From: a bacterium
GTDB taxonomy: Bacteria > Desulfobacterota > JAPLJL01
Assembly: GCA_028713675.1 (NCBI GenBank)
Contig: JAQTNV010000064.1
Coordinates: 1-18,937 of the forward strand
Length of the DNA stretch: 18,937 nt
Direction: 5' to 3'
The notes beneath the pieces are model-generated. The model worked only from the letters and a program-made list of their open reading frames with translations, did no database searches and was not told the origin of the DNA. The translations under genes and the position numbers were made by a program. This document shows, one piece after another, positions 1 to 6,961 of this stretch; within the stretch, counting starts at the first letter, position 1, and each line of letters begins with the position of its first letter.

Positions 1-1003
1 CTTCGGGGTTTTTCTTGCCGACGTACTTGCCGGGATTGACGTCGACGGTGCACAGGGCCTCGGCCTGCTCGATCGCCAGGTGTCCGCCGGATTTCAGCCA
101 GACCCGGGTCTTCATGGCCTTGTCCAGCTCGGCCTCGATCCCGAAATGGTCGAGGATGGGCTCGGACCGGGTGTAGAGCTCGATGGGGTCTTCCTTGCGC
201 CTCCGGGACGGGCTGACCCAGCGCTGGAAATACTCCCGGGCCTGCTGGAAGACGACCGGGGAATCGATCACGATTTTTTTCACCTCGGGGGTGTAAAGGT
301 CCCGGATCACCCGGAGGGAAAGGTTCAAGTCCTGGTGGATCAGCACCGGGGCGGGCCGAAGGTTTTTCTGTTTCTGAATCTCCCGCCAGGAGGAAAGGAT
401 CCAGTCCAGGTCCTGCCGGATTTCCGCCTCGCCGGCCCCGGAGGCCGCGGTGCGGACGATGAACCCGAGTCCGGGGGGCCGGAAACTCGCCAGGAGCTGG
501 CGGAGGCGCTTGCGCTCATCCGCCGCCTCGATCCGGCGCGAGATCCCGATCCGGTTGAAGGTGGGCATCAGCACCAGGTAGCGGCCGGGGATCGAGATGT
601 GGGTGGTCACCCGGGCGCCCTTGGCCTCGATCGGTTCCTTGGAAACCTGGACCAGGATTTCCTCCCCTTCCCGGACCAGGTCCTCGATCTTGGTGTGCGC
701 GCGGTATTCCGGCTTCCGCTTGGGGCGGCCGGGCTGTTCCTCGTTCTCCTCCGCCATCCGCTCGAACTCCTCGCTTTCCCGCTGGATCTCCGAAACGTAG
801 AGGAAGGCGTTCCGCTCCAGGCCGATATTGACGAAGGTGGACTGCATGCCCGGGAGCACCTTGACCACCCGGCCCTTGTAGATATTGCCGACCACGCTTT
901 TTTCCCCGGGCCGCTCCAGGTAAAACTCGGACAGGACGCCCTTTTCCATAAGGGCGATGCGGACCTCGGAGCCGGTGACGTTGACGATTATTTCGGAAGA
1001 CAT
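1..1003 (-). CDS. rng: Ribonuclease G/E family protein (partial, C-terminus outside window)
   Basis: This is an endoribonuclease of the RNase E/G family, which cleaves single-stranded RNA in rRNA maturation and mRNA decay in the cytoplasm. Translating from the ATG at 1003 gives 334 codons with no stop before the window edge. Residues about 36-72 form the S1 RNA-binding domain (GNIYKGRVVKVLPGMQS, then FVNIGLERNAFLYVSEI). A charged insertion of about 30 residues (about 73-103) follows within that domain. Further on are SISIPGRYLVL-like and RIGISRRI segments and, at 312-325, EQAEALCTVDVNPG. The Asp in VDVN matches the first catalytic Mg-binding Asp of RNase E (D303). A strong Shine-Dalgarno sequence (GAGGGGGG) lies just before the start. 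The first 16 bases overlap the end of the radical SAM gene, which suggests translational coupling. RNase G is preferred over E because of the compact N-terminal layout, but the missing C-terminus leaves this open. Confidence 0.93.
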   Translation of the reverse strand, partial: MSSEIIVNVTGSEVRIALMEKGVLSEFYLERPGEKSVVGNIYKGRVVKVLPGMQSTFVNIGLERNAFLYVSEIQRESEEFERMAEENEEQPGRPKRKPEYRAHTKIEDLVREGEEILVQVSKEPIEAKGARVTTHISIPGRYLVLMPTFNRIGISRRIEAADERKRLRQLLASFRPPGLGFIVRTAASGAGEAEIRQDLDWILSSWREIQKQKNLRPAPVLIHQDLNLSLRVIRDLYTPEVKKIVIDSPVVFQQAREYFQRWVSPSRRRKEDPIELYTRSEPILDHFGIEAELDKAMKTRVWLKSGGHLAIEQAEALCTVDVNPGKYVGKKNPE

Positions 1004-3486
1004 TTTCCCCCCTCGTTCAGTTCGAACCGGGTTAGGACCGGGGCGAGATCCGCCAGCTCCTCTTCCGCGATGCCCCAGTATTCGGAAAGCACCCGGAGCG
1101 GTTTTTCCCCCCGGCCTTCGACAAATGGAATGATCAGTTTAAGTTTCCGCTCTTCGAGCGGGATAATGACGGTCCCGCGGCTCCCCGCCTGGGGCGGGGG
1201 AGGAGCGGCCGCGGCCGGTTTTTTTTCAAACAGATCGGGACGCCCGGAAAGGTCGATTTCGTATTCGACGGAGAAGACCTGAGAGAAGATCGAAGGGGAC
1301 CGGAGCGGGATTTCCCGGACGGCGGAAAGCGCCAGGCTCTCCGGCAGTTCCCGGTTCAGGGTTTCCAGAATTTCCGCCGGCGGGCGGAACTCGATCAGCT
1401 CGAGGTCCAGGTAGAGTGCCTGGGCTTCCAGTCCCACGGGCAGGGCGGGGCCGAAGGCCATGGTGGGGAGGGGATGAAACCCCTCCGAGTAGCGCACCGG
1501 CAGGCGGGCCCGCCGGACCGCCCGGATGAAGACCTGCTGGAGTTCGAGCTGGCTCAGGAACCTCGCCGGCCCCCGCTTGGCGAAGGTCAGCCGGTAGCGG
1601 CTGGTCCAGACCCGCTTTTTCCCCTCGGGAAAGGCCGCCCGCTCCCGGGCCGGCGCCGGACCGGAGGAGAAAACCGGTTCCCGGGCGGTCGCCAGGCGGG
1701 AGGAGAGTTCGGGCCGCCGCCCGTCCCCGGTCGCGCAGAGTCCGCACCGGGCGCAGCCCCCGGGTCCGGCCAGGCAGGGGGCGGTCTGTTCCCCCCGGCG
1801 GGATTTTTCCCTCTCCTGGAGCAGGAATTCCCGGTCGGGGCCGGGGCAGAGGTGGTCCCAGGGCAGGGGAGCGTTCGGATCCAGGGGCCCGAGCAGGGTT
1901 TCCGGGTCCAGGCCTTCCTCCCGGAAGGCCTGCTCCCAGAGCTCGGGGCGGAAATATTCCTTCCAGCTGTCCAGCCGGGCCCCGAGCCGGAAGGCCCGCT
2001 CGATCACATCGGCCATCCGCCGGTCGCCCCGGGCCAGGATGCCCTCGAGCCAGGAAAAAACGGGGGGATGGAACTTGAATTCCACTCCCGTGCGCCGCAG
2101 CAGTTTCTTCAGGGTTTCCCGGATATTTTCCAGCTCGGCCCGGGAGGCCATCCGTTCCCACTGGAAGGGGGTTTGGGCCTTGGGGATGAATCCCCCGACG
2201 CTGACCCGGAGGTTTTTGCCGGAAGCCGGCCGGCCGGCTTCGGCCTTGATCCGGCCGACCAGGGCGGCGATGGCTTCGATGTCCGCGGGGGTTTCCCCGG
2301 GGAGCCCGACCATGAAGTAGAGCTTGACCCCGGTCCAGCCGGCGGCCAGAATGCGCCGGACCGACTCGACGATCTCGGCGTCGGTGGACAGCTTGTTCAG
2401 GCTGGAGCGGAGCCGTTCCGAACCGGCCTCGGGGGCCAGGGTGATGCCCCCGCGCTTGACCCGGGAAAGCTCGGAGAGGATCTCGGGATCCAGGGGCCGG
2501 ACCCGGAGGGAAGGCAGGGAAAATGCCAGTTTCCGCTCGACCAACGACCGGTTCATGTCCGCCAGGAGCTTTCCGAGCTGGCTGTAATCCGAGGCGCTGA
2601 GGGAAAGGAGGGTGGCTTCCTCGTAGCCGGAATGGTCCAGGCAGTCCCGGACAAGTTCCCCGACCTGCCGGGGCGAACGCTCCCGGGTCGGCCGGTAGAC
2701 CATTCCCGCCTGGCAGAAGCGGCAGCCGCCCGCGCAGCCGCGGGCAAGTTCGACCACGATCCGGTTATGAACAATATCGGTATAAGGAATGACGGGCGCG
2801 GAAGGAAAAGGGGACGCGTCCAGGTCGGGAACGACCGCCCGCTCGATCTTCCGGCCCGGGGTCCGGGCGCCTTCGGGATATAAAGCGGGTACGTACACCC
2901 CCGTGACCTCGGCCAGGGAACGGAGCAGGCTGGTTTTGTTTCCGCCGGCCTTCCGGTTCGCGAGGAAACGGTCGGAGATTTCCAGGATGGCTTTTTCCCC
3001 TTCGCCGATGAGGATGGCGTCGAAAAAAGGAGCGATCGGCTCGGGGTTGAAAACCCCGCCCCCGCCGCCCAGGACCAGGGGGAACTTTTCGCCCCGGGCC
3101 GAGGCCCGGAGAGGGAGGCCGCTCAAATCGAGCAGGTTCAGGATCCCGGTCAGGTTGAGTTCGTGGGGAACGGAGAGGCCGAGGATGTCGAAATCGCCGA
3201 GGGGCGTATCGGATTCCAGGGAAGTCAGGCGCACGTCCCGGGAGCGCAGGAGCTCTTCCAGGTCGGGGGCGGGGACAAAGGCCCGCTCCGCCCAGATGTC
3301 TTCCCGCTGGTTCAGGACGTGGTAAATGATTTTCAGGCCCAGGTTGCTCATCCCCACTTCGTAAAGATCGGGGAAGGCCAGGGCCACGCGGAGTTTCACC
3401 CGGCCGGGGTCTTTCTGGATGGCATTGAATTCCCGGCCCAGATAACGGCTGGGTTTTCGCACGCGGGAGATAATATCGGCACGCAT
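988..3486 (-). CDS. B12-binding-type radical SAM protein fused to DUF2344 (TIGR03960/TIGR03936-like)
   Basis: This looks like a radical SAM enzyme of the TIGR03960 type, of unknown substrate, often found beside rng in bacteria (family knowledge). Numbering here is from the TTG at 3492. The N-terminal part (about 30-170) resembles the B12-binding/YgiQ-like fold (AFPDLYEVGMSNLGLK, then GLSVPHELN and LILGGGG-type glycine loops). The radical SAM barrel follows, with the 4Fe-4S motif C253-x3-C257-x2-C260 and SAM-binding GGITLAPEAG at 348-357. A second Cys cluster (C573, C580, C583, C586) may bind metal. Residues 633-834 match DUF2344 (RYRLTFAKRGPARFLSQLE, YSEGFHPLP), interrupted by an Ala/Pro-rich linker near 757-769. 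I prefer the ATG at 3486 (832 aa) over the TTG at 3492. Neither has a convincing Shine-Dalgarno sequence. The 3' end overlaps rng by 16 bases. A role linked to RNA processing or ribosome maturation is inference from the neighbour only. Confidence 0.93.
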   Translation of the reverse strand: MRADIISRVRKPSRYLGREFNAIQKDPGRVKLRVALAFPDLYEVGMSNLGLKIIYHVLNQREDIWAERAFVPAPDLEELLRSRDVRLTSLESDTPLGDFDILGLSVPHELNLTGILNLLDLSGLPLRASARGEKFPLVLGGGGGVFNPEPIAPFFDAILIGEGEKAILEISDRFLANRKAGGNKTSLLRSLAEVTGVYVPALYPEGARTPGRKIERAVVPDLDASPFPSAPVIPYTDIVHNRIVVELARGCAGGCRFCQAGMVYRPTRERSPRQVGELVRDCLDHSGYEEATLLSLSASDYSQLGKLLADMNRSLVERKLAFSLPSLRVRPLDPEILSELSRVKRGGITLAPEAGSERLRSSLNKLSTDAEIVESVRRILAAGWTGVKLYFMVGLPGETPADIEAIAALVGRIKAEAGRPASGKNLRVSVGGFIPKAQTPFQWERMASRAELENIRETLKKLLRRTGVEFKFHPPVFSWLEGILARGDRRMADVIERAFRLGARLDSWKEYFRPELWEQAFREEGLDPETLLGPLDPNAPLPWDHLCPGPDREFLLQEREKSRRGEQTAPCLAGPGGCARCGLCATGDGRRPELSSRLATAREPVFSSGPAPARERAAFPEGKKRVWTSRYRLTFAKRGPARFLSQLELQQVFIRAVRRARLPVRYSEGFHPLPTMAFGPALPVGLEAQALYLDLELIEFRPPAEILETLNRELPESLALSAVREIPLRSPSIFSQVFSVEYEIDLSGRPDLFEKKPAAAAPPPPQAGSRGTVIIPLEERKLKLIIPFVEGRGEKPLRVLSEYWGIAEEELADLAPVLTRFELNEGGKCLPK

Positions 3487-3853
3487 AATCAACTAAGAAA
3501 TTTAATGTATTTAGGGTAATTAAACAAATCGTTTCTCCGTCTTTACGGGCATTCCGGATTGATCCCCCCGAAGATAAATATTTAATTGTAACTGCGCAGG
3601 TTCAAGGTTCCCATTCGTTGCGCTCCCTTCGGCAGAGCTCAGGGTAAACAGGGCAAGCAAAGTTCAAAGTTCAAGGTTAAGAGATCCGGTGACTTTAAAA
3701 TCGGAATTTTCCGTATTCAACCTTTGAACCTTAAACCGTGAACCGAACAACCTGAGCAAGTAATTATTAATTATATTTGCTCCCTTAAAGAGAAAATGTT
3801 GAAATGGAAGAGTTCCCGGTCCTTCGGGGTTCCGGGTTTCGAGGTGAGGCGGT
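3487..3853. other. Intergenic region between divergent genes, filled with repeats
   Basis: This 367-bp gap separates the minus-strand radical SAM gene from the plus-strand small gene, so it should hold promoters for both. I see no convincing -35/-10 pair. It contains a CCCTTCGGC...CTCAGGG dispersed repeat at 3625-3644 and an inverted pair of 7-nt-period arrays (3661-3681 and 3723-3750). An AT-rich patch lies near 3761-3780. The only coding potential is a shadow frame, with no support as a protein. Confidence 0.6.
3661..3750. repeat. Inverted pair of heptad-period arrays (AGTTCAA / TTTGAAC type)
   Basis: Plus-strand units AGTTCAA, AGTTCAA, GGTTAAG occupy 3661-3681. Units of the complementary type (TTTGAAC, CTTAAAC, CGTGAAC, CGAACAA) occupy 3723-3750. 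Each side keeps an exact 7-base step while the unit sequence drifts. The two arms are roughly reverse complements and could pair, with about 40 bases between them. Function is unknown. Confidence 0.6.
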
Positions 3854-4126
3854 TTGAAGGCAGCGGAGGAGGAAAAGCTTTTCCAGGACTTGCTGGCCCT
3901 GGCGGAGGACGCGGGTTTCCGGGTGGTTCACTCCCAGGAGCCGGATCTGCTCCGGGGCGGGGCGTCGGGCCGGATCAAGAACCAGGAGCTGATCGTTCTG
4001 GATTCGCGGGCCGGGATCAAAACCAAAATCCTTTTGGTGGTCGAGGCCCTGAAAACAATCGACTGGCGGGGACGGTATCTGAAACCCGAGATCAGGGAAC
4101 TGCTGGAGACGAAGGAAACAGATTGA
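3854..4126 (+). CDS. Small conserved-looking hypothetical protein (90 aa)
   Basis: This encodes a 90-residue cytoplasmic protein with no signal peptide, membrane segment or Cys. The N-terminal half is an acidic amphipathic helix (KAAEEEKLFQDLLALAEDAG). A basic/hydrophobic stretch follows (GRIKNQELIVLDSRAGIKTK), then a C-terminal helix (ILLVVEALKTIDW...YLKPEIRELLE). From memory, the 'LVVLD...L...LAEAL...D..G.F..P.VR..L' pattern resembles a small uncharacterised protein common in Acidobacteriota and Myxococcota, but I cannot name it. The start is a TTG, with GAGGTG seven bases upstream and an in-frame stop just before it, so no longer start exists. Its TGA stop falls inside a heptad-period array. 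It is probably co-transcribed with the thymidylate synthase gene 75 bases downstream. No function is assigned. Confidence 0.72.
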   Translation: MKAAEEEKLFQDLLALAEDAGFRVVHSQEPDLLRGGASGRIKNQELIVLDSRAGIKTKILLVVEALKTIDWRGRYLKPEIRELLETKETD

Positions 4127-4193
4127 CGATTGTCGATTGACGATTGACGAATGAAAACCTTATGTTTGGTAATTGGAACTTGGTAATTGGAGT
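4123..4193 (+). repeat. Two adjoining heptad-period arrays (TTGACGA type, then TTGGTAA/TTGGAAC type)
   Basis: Units TTGACGA, TTGTCGA, TTGACGA, TTGACGA occupy 4123-4150. The first contains the stop codon of the small gene. After a short break, TTGGTAA, TTGGAAC, TTGGTAA, TTGGAGT occupy 4166-4193. The last unit supplies the GGAG Shine-Dalgarno sequence of the thymidylate synthase gene. The TTGACGA array recurs almost exactly at 17007-17040. Confidence 0.7.
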
Positions 4194-4201
4194 TTGCTTT
4201 T

Positions 4202-4876
4202 ATGCTTGAGCCCATCTGGATTGAAGCCACCACGATCAACGACGCCTGGCACCAGCTGATCTTCAAGATCGCCGACCAGGGCCGGCGCTACCGGATCGAC
4301 CGGGGGAGCTTCGCCGGTCAGGACCGCTTCGAGTTTGATTTCGTCCTGGTCCGGATCGCCCACCCCGCCGAGGACATGTTCCCGGTTTTCCCGCCGGGCA
4401 TCACCCTGCCGCCGCCGTCGGACCGGCCCTCGGTGGAGGAATACTTCGCCAATTACCTCTTCAGCCCCAACCTGGCCCAGGACGAGCAGTATACCTACGG
4501 GCAGAGGCTTTCCGGGGCGCTGGGGGTGAACCAGATCCAGGAAGTGATCAAGATGTACCGGGAGGAAGGGCCGGGGACCAACCAGGCCTGCATGGAGGTG
4601 GGGATGCCTTCCGACATCCTCCTCCCCGACCCGCCCTGCCTGCGCGTGGTGGACACCCGGATCAAGGACGGGGCCCTGCATTTCTTCGTCTATTTCCGGA
4701 GCTGGGACCTCTGGGGGGGATTCCCGGTCAACCTCGGGGGGCTGGAGCTGCTCAAGCAGTACATGGCCGCCGAGATCGGGGTGAAAAGCGGGATCATCAT
4801 GGCCGCCAGCAAGGGGCTGCACATCTACGACCACTGCCTGCGCTACGTCCGCCTCCGCCGGGGCGAGGAATGTTAA
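4202..4876 (+). CDS. thyA: Thymidylate synthase, short archaeal/methanogen-type ThyA-like
   Basis: This is a predicted thymidylate synthase, which methylates dUMP to dTMP using methylene-tetrahydrofolate or a related C1 donor in the cytoplasm. From the ATG at 4202 it is 224 aa, shorter than E. coli ThyA (264). The catalytic Cys sits in DPPC (C146). It is followed by R166, S167, D169 (YFRSWD), N177 (FPVN) and H207/Y209 (LHIYDH). Every spacing equals that of E. coli ThyA (C146, R166, S167, D169, N177, H207, Y209). Asn rather than Asp at 177 argues for dUMP rather than dCMP as substrate. The N-terminal half diverges and matches no classical ThyA, which points to the methanogen-type family (TIGR03283-like). 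The ATG has GGAG nine bases upstream and is preferred over the in-frame TTG at 4187. A dCMP/dUMP hydroxymethylase remains possible. Confidence 0.85.
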   Translation: MLEPIWIEATTINDAWHQLIFKIADQGRRYRIDRGSFAGQDRFEFDFVLVRIAHPAEDMFPVFPPGITLPPPSDRPSVEEYFANYLFSPNLAQDEQYTYGQRLSGALGVNQIQEVIKMYREEGPGTNQACMEVGMPSDILLPDPPCLRVVDTRIKDGALHFFVYFRSWDLWGGFPVNLGGLELLKQYMAAEIGVKSGIIMAASKGLHIYDHCLRYVRLRRGEEC

Positions 4877-4887
4877 TGCTTCATCAA

Positions 4888-4907
4888 CCCTGAGCGTAGT
4901 CGAAGGG
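4888..4907. repeat. Dispersed CCCTGAGC...CGAAGGG repeat
   Basis: A 20-base imperfect palindrome lies 11 bases after the thymidylate synthase stop and is followed by a T-run near 4918-4923, so it could also serve as a weak terminator for the plus-strand pair. Relatives in the window are at 3625-3644, 9485-9510 and 9772-9797. Confidence 0.55.
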
Positions 4908-4932
4908 CTGACCGGTATTTTTTAATTTCCCG

Positions 4933-4956
4933 AAAAAAAATCTCCCCCGCGGGAGA
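4933..4956 (-). terminator. Intrinsic terminator of the sigma/anti-sigma/Spy operon
   Basis: Read on the minus strand, a TCTCCC / GGGAGA stem with a 4-base loop is followed directly by eight T residues. It lies about 70 bases beyond the Spy-like gene stop and before the convergent thymidylate synthase gene. A second, bulged hairpin (CGCTC...GAGCG, 4980-4999) lies between the stop codon and this terminator. Confidence 0.75.
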
Positions 4957-5026
4957 AAGCGCCGGGATCAGACCCGAGCCGCTCGCCCACGGGGGAGCGA
5001 AAGGAAAATCAGCAGCCCGGGGATTA

Positions 5027-5653
5027 TTACTCTCCCGGGGACATGTTTTTCATCTTGCCGCACTTCCCGGCGCCGGGGCAGGGAGCGCCGTCCTTTCCGC
5101 AGCCCGGATCCTGGCACATCTTGTCCGGCATCAGCTGTTTGAGCTTGGTCCGCTGTTCGGGGGTCAGGACTTTCCGGACCGCGAGCAGAAGGTTGATGCG
5201 GTTCTTGCGGAGCTTGATCTCGACCGCGCCGATCTTGTCGATCTGCGCGATGATGGCTTTCTCGTCGGGAGAATCCAGGTCCATCAGGCGCTTCATCTCC
5301 AGATGGTTCTGGTCCATCTCGGCCCGGAGGGCGATGAGATCCTTGTTGGCGTTATAAGCCAGGTCCTTGATCTTGGCGATCGTCTGGCTGTCGGCGCCGA
5401 TTTTGTCGGCCAGTTCCTCCAGCGCCTCGGGGCGGAACATCTCCATCTGGCCGGGTTTGCCCATATGGCCGGGCTTGCCCATCTGGTCGCACGGGCACAT
5501 GGGCTTGTCCGGGCCCGGGCCGGGTCCGCCCCCGCTCATTCCGGGTCCCATCTCGGGATGGCCCATGCCCGGGGCGGCCAGGGCCGGAGAGAGCCCCAGG
5601 GCCAGTAAAAACATCAGGGCCGGAAGCAATGCTTTTAATTTGATGCCTGACAT
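5027..5653 (-). CDS. Spy/CpxP/CnrX-like periplasmic protein, Met- and Cys-rich
   Basis: This is a predicted secreted helical protein of the Spy/CpxP/ZraP/CnrX superfamily, which includes periplasmic chaperones and metal sensors. From the ATG at 5653 (strong AGGAGG upstream; the GTG at 5677 is disfavoured) it has 208 residues. It opens with a signal peptide (KLKALLPALMFLLALGLSPA, then LAAPG). A Gly/Pro/Met-rich segment follows, with the Cys pair in PMCPCDQM and MGKPGHMGKPGQM repeats. The helical core ends in VRKVLTPEQRTKLKQLM, whose LTPEQ is the hallmark of the superfamily. The C-terminal tail has five Cys (MCQDPGCGKDGAPCPGAGKC) and Met. Metal binding is inferred from this composition. It is the last gene of the ECF sigma operon, 84 bases after the anti-sigma gene, and is followed by a strong terminator. 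That position suggests either sensor or target of the sigma factor. Confidence 0.82.
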   Translation of the reverse strand: MSGIKLKALLPALMFLLALGLSPALAAPGMGHPEMGPGMSGGGPGPGPDKPMCPCDQMGKPGHMGKPGQMEMFRPEALEELADKIGADSQTIAKIKDLAYNANKDLIALRAEMDQNHLEMKRLMDLDSPDEKAIIAQIDKIGAVEIKLRKNRINLLLAVRKVLTPEQRTKLKQLMPDKMCQDPGCGKDGAPCPGAGKCGKMKNMSPGE

Positions 5654-5737
5654 GGTTCGTCCTCCTTCATCCGTCACGATTGGACGGGTTTAGTAAACAA
5701 CTCGATCTTTTTGTCTCCAAAAACCAATTTTTCATTT

Positions 5738-6187
5738 CTAGCTTTGGGGTGGTGAGAGCAGGAAGGTCAGGTTCTGGTCCTCGTCTCTTAACATCTTGTT
5801 CAACGCGGCGTCGGCGTCATAATCTTGGGTCCAGGCCGTGGAAGAGTTTTCCTGGGCCGCCGGGACCGACTCCCAGCTCAGGACTTCGCCGTAAGCGATT
5901 TCCTGGGCCTGGCCCAAGACCTCCAAGAGCGAGAGGCCTTCGCTCGGTGTCCGGTTGCTGACCGGTACGAGGATTACCAGCGCGGTCACGGCCGCGGCCG
6001 CGGCAAGGGCGGCGGACAGGCCCCAGTGGCGCCGCGCCTTCGGGCTGCCTGCCAGCCTTTCCCGCAGGGCCCGGTCAAAGCGGGCGGTCTCCGCGGGCGA
6101 AAGCTCCGGGCGGCCCCAGGCCTCACGGATCCGGCCGGCGAATTCCTGATCATCCTGATAATTTGTATTTTTCATTTCCTTATTCAT
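5738..6187 (-). CDS. Membrane-anchored anti-sigma factor-like protein
   Basis: This 149-residue protein has one predicted membrane segment at about 57-76 (GLSAALAAAAAVTALVILVP). The cytoplasmic N-terminus (1-52) contains EFAGRIREAWGRPELSPAET, the usual place for binding an ECF sigma factor. A periplasmic tail of about 70 residues ends in NLTFLLSPPQS. There is no HxxxCxxC zinc motif, so it is not a classic zf-HC2/RskA type. The assignment rests on topology and position. The start at 6187 overlaps the last 8 bases of the sigma gene, with GGGAGGAAAG as Shine-Dalgarno sequence, so the two are translationally coupled. It would hold the sigma factor inactive at the membrane until an envelope signal arrives. 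I did not recognise the periplasmic part. The family call is therefore moderate. Confidence 0.75.
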   Translation of the reverse strand: MNKEMKNTNYQDDQEFAGRIREAWGRPELSPAETARFDRALRERLAGSPKARRHWGLSAALAAAAAVTALVILVPVSNRTPSEGLSLLEVLGQAQEIAYGEVLSWESVPAAQENSSTAWTQDYDADAALNKMLRDEDQNLTFLLSPPQS

Positions 6188-6773
6188 CTTTCCTCCCGGG
6201 GTCCAGGTCGGCCAGGTCCCGGCGCAGCTGGATCAGGGCGCGGTGGAGATGGCTCTTGACGGTGCCGGGCGATTTTTTCAGGACCGCGGCGGATTCCTCC
6301 ACGGTCAGACCCTCGAGGTGGACCAGGGCGAAGGCGGAACGCTGGCCGGAGGAGAGCTTGTCCAGGGCGGCCGCGATCCGGGCCCGGCTGGCGGATTCCT
6401 GGGCCAGACGGTCGGGCAGCGGACCGGGGGCGGCCGGTTCCATATTATCTTTTGAGCCGAACCAGGATTGGAAAATACCCAGGCGGGAGCGGAGGGCCTG
6501 GCTCCGCCGGTACCTGGACGCCTGGTTAATGACGATCCGGATCAGCCAGGTCCGGAGGGAGGCTTCTTCGCGGAAACCGGGCAGGGCCTGGTAAGCCTTG
6601 AGAAAGGCCTCCTGGGCCACGTCCTTGGCCGCCTCGCGATCCCCCCCGACCAGGTGATAAGCCATCGACACGATTCTTTCCCTTTCGTCTTCCACCAGTT
6701 TCTGAAAGCGGCTTTCCCGGTCTTCCGCCCGGGTTTGCGCCGCGGCCGCCGCCATGGGTAATGTTCTGTCCAT
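6180..6773 (-). CDS. ECF RNA polymerase sigma factor (sigma-70 family)
   Basis: This is an extracytoplasmic-function sigma factor. From the ATG at 6773 it has 197 aa, with sigma-2 at about 24-94 (FQKLVEDERERIVSMAYHLV, DVAQEAFLKAYQALPGFR, SLRTWLIRIVINQ) and sigma-4 at about 130-185 (LDKLSSGQRSAFALVHLEG, VAVLKKSPGTVKSHLHRAL-like helix-turn-helix). A variable linker of about 30 residues (RLGIFQSWFGSKDN) separates them. The start is uncertain: the TTG at 6821 would add 16 residues, and neither site has a good Shine-Dalgarno sequence. It is first in an operon with the overlapping anti-sigma gene and the Spy-like gene. ECF operons usually drive their own promoter, so the inverted repeats upstream (6834-6915) are worth noting. 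The family assignment is firm. The stimulus is inferred from the Spy-like partner. Confidence 0.93.
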   Translation of the reverse strand: MDRTLPMAAAAAQTRAEDRESRFQKLVEDERERIVSMAYHLVGGDREAAKDVAQEAFLKAYQALPGFREEASLRTWLIRIVINQASRYRRSQALRSRLGIFQSWFGSKDNMEPAAPGPLPDRLAQESASRARIAAALDKLSSGQRSAFALVHLEGLTVEESAAVLKKSPGTVKSHLHRALIQLRRDLADLDPGRKDE

Positions 6774-6833
6774 TAGATTCCGGTCGGATGCTTTCGGTTT
6801 ACCTTTTGGTTTCAAGGTCAATCAGTCCAATCT

Positions 6834-6915
6834 AAAGACCCCCGGACCGGTCTTTTGGTTTACATCCAACTTCGAAAATCAGGTCTTAGGTGATCGATCA
6901 TAGGTTTAAAACCTA
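6834..6915. promoter_or_regulatory. Cluster of inverted repeats upstream of the ECF sigma operon
   Basis: Three dyads precede the sigma gene. AAAGACC / GGTCTTT (7-bp arms, 8-base spacer) occupies 6834-6855. A perfect 10-bp palindrome TGATCGATCA occupies 6891-6900. TAGGTTTAAAACCTA (7-bp arms around one base) occupies 6901-6915. They are plausible operator or promoter-proximal structures. I could not identify a specific ECF -35/-10 pair. Confidence 0.35.
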
Positions 6916-6961
6916 CACCCGACTTATTATTTTTAAGCGGCGGCCTGCGCTTGCTAGCAGC

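Noticed and set aside
80-1282. Long plus-strand frame across rng
   Set aside because: It is the complement shadow of rng and the radical SAM gene; its translation is Gly/Pro/Asp-rich low-complexity with no domain, while the minus strand gives clear RNase G/E motifs.
4160-4834. Minus-strand frame opposite the thymidylate synthase gene
   Set aside because: It is a shadow; the plus strand has the full set of correctly spaced active-site residues.
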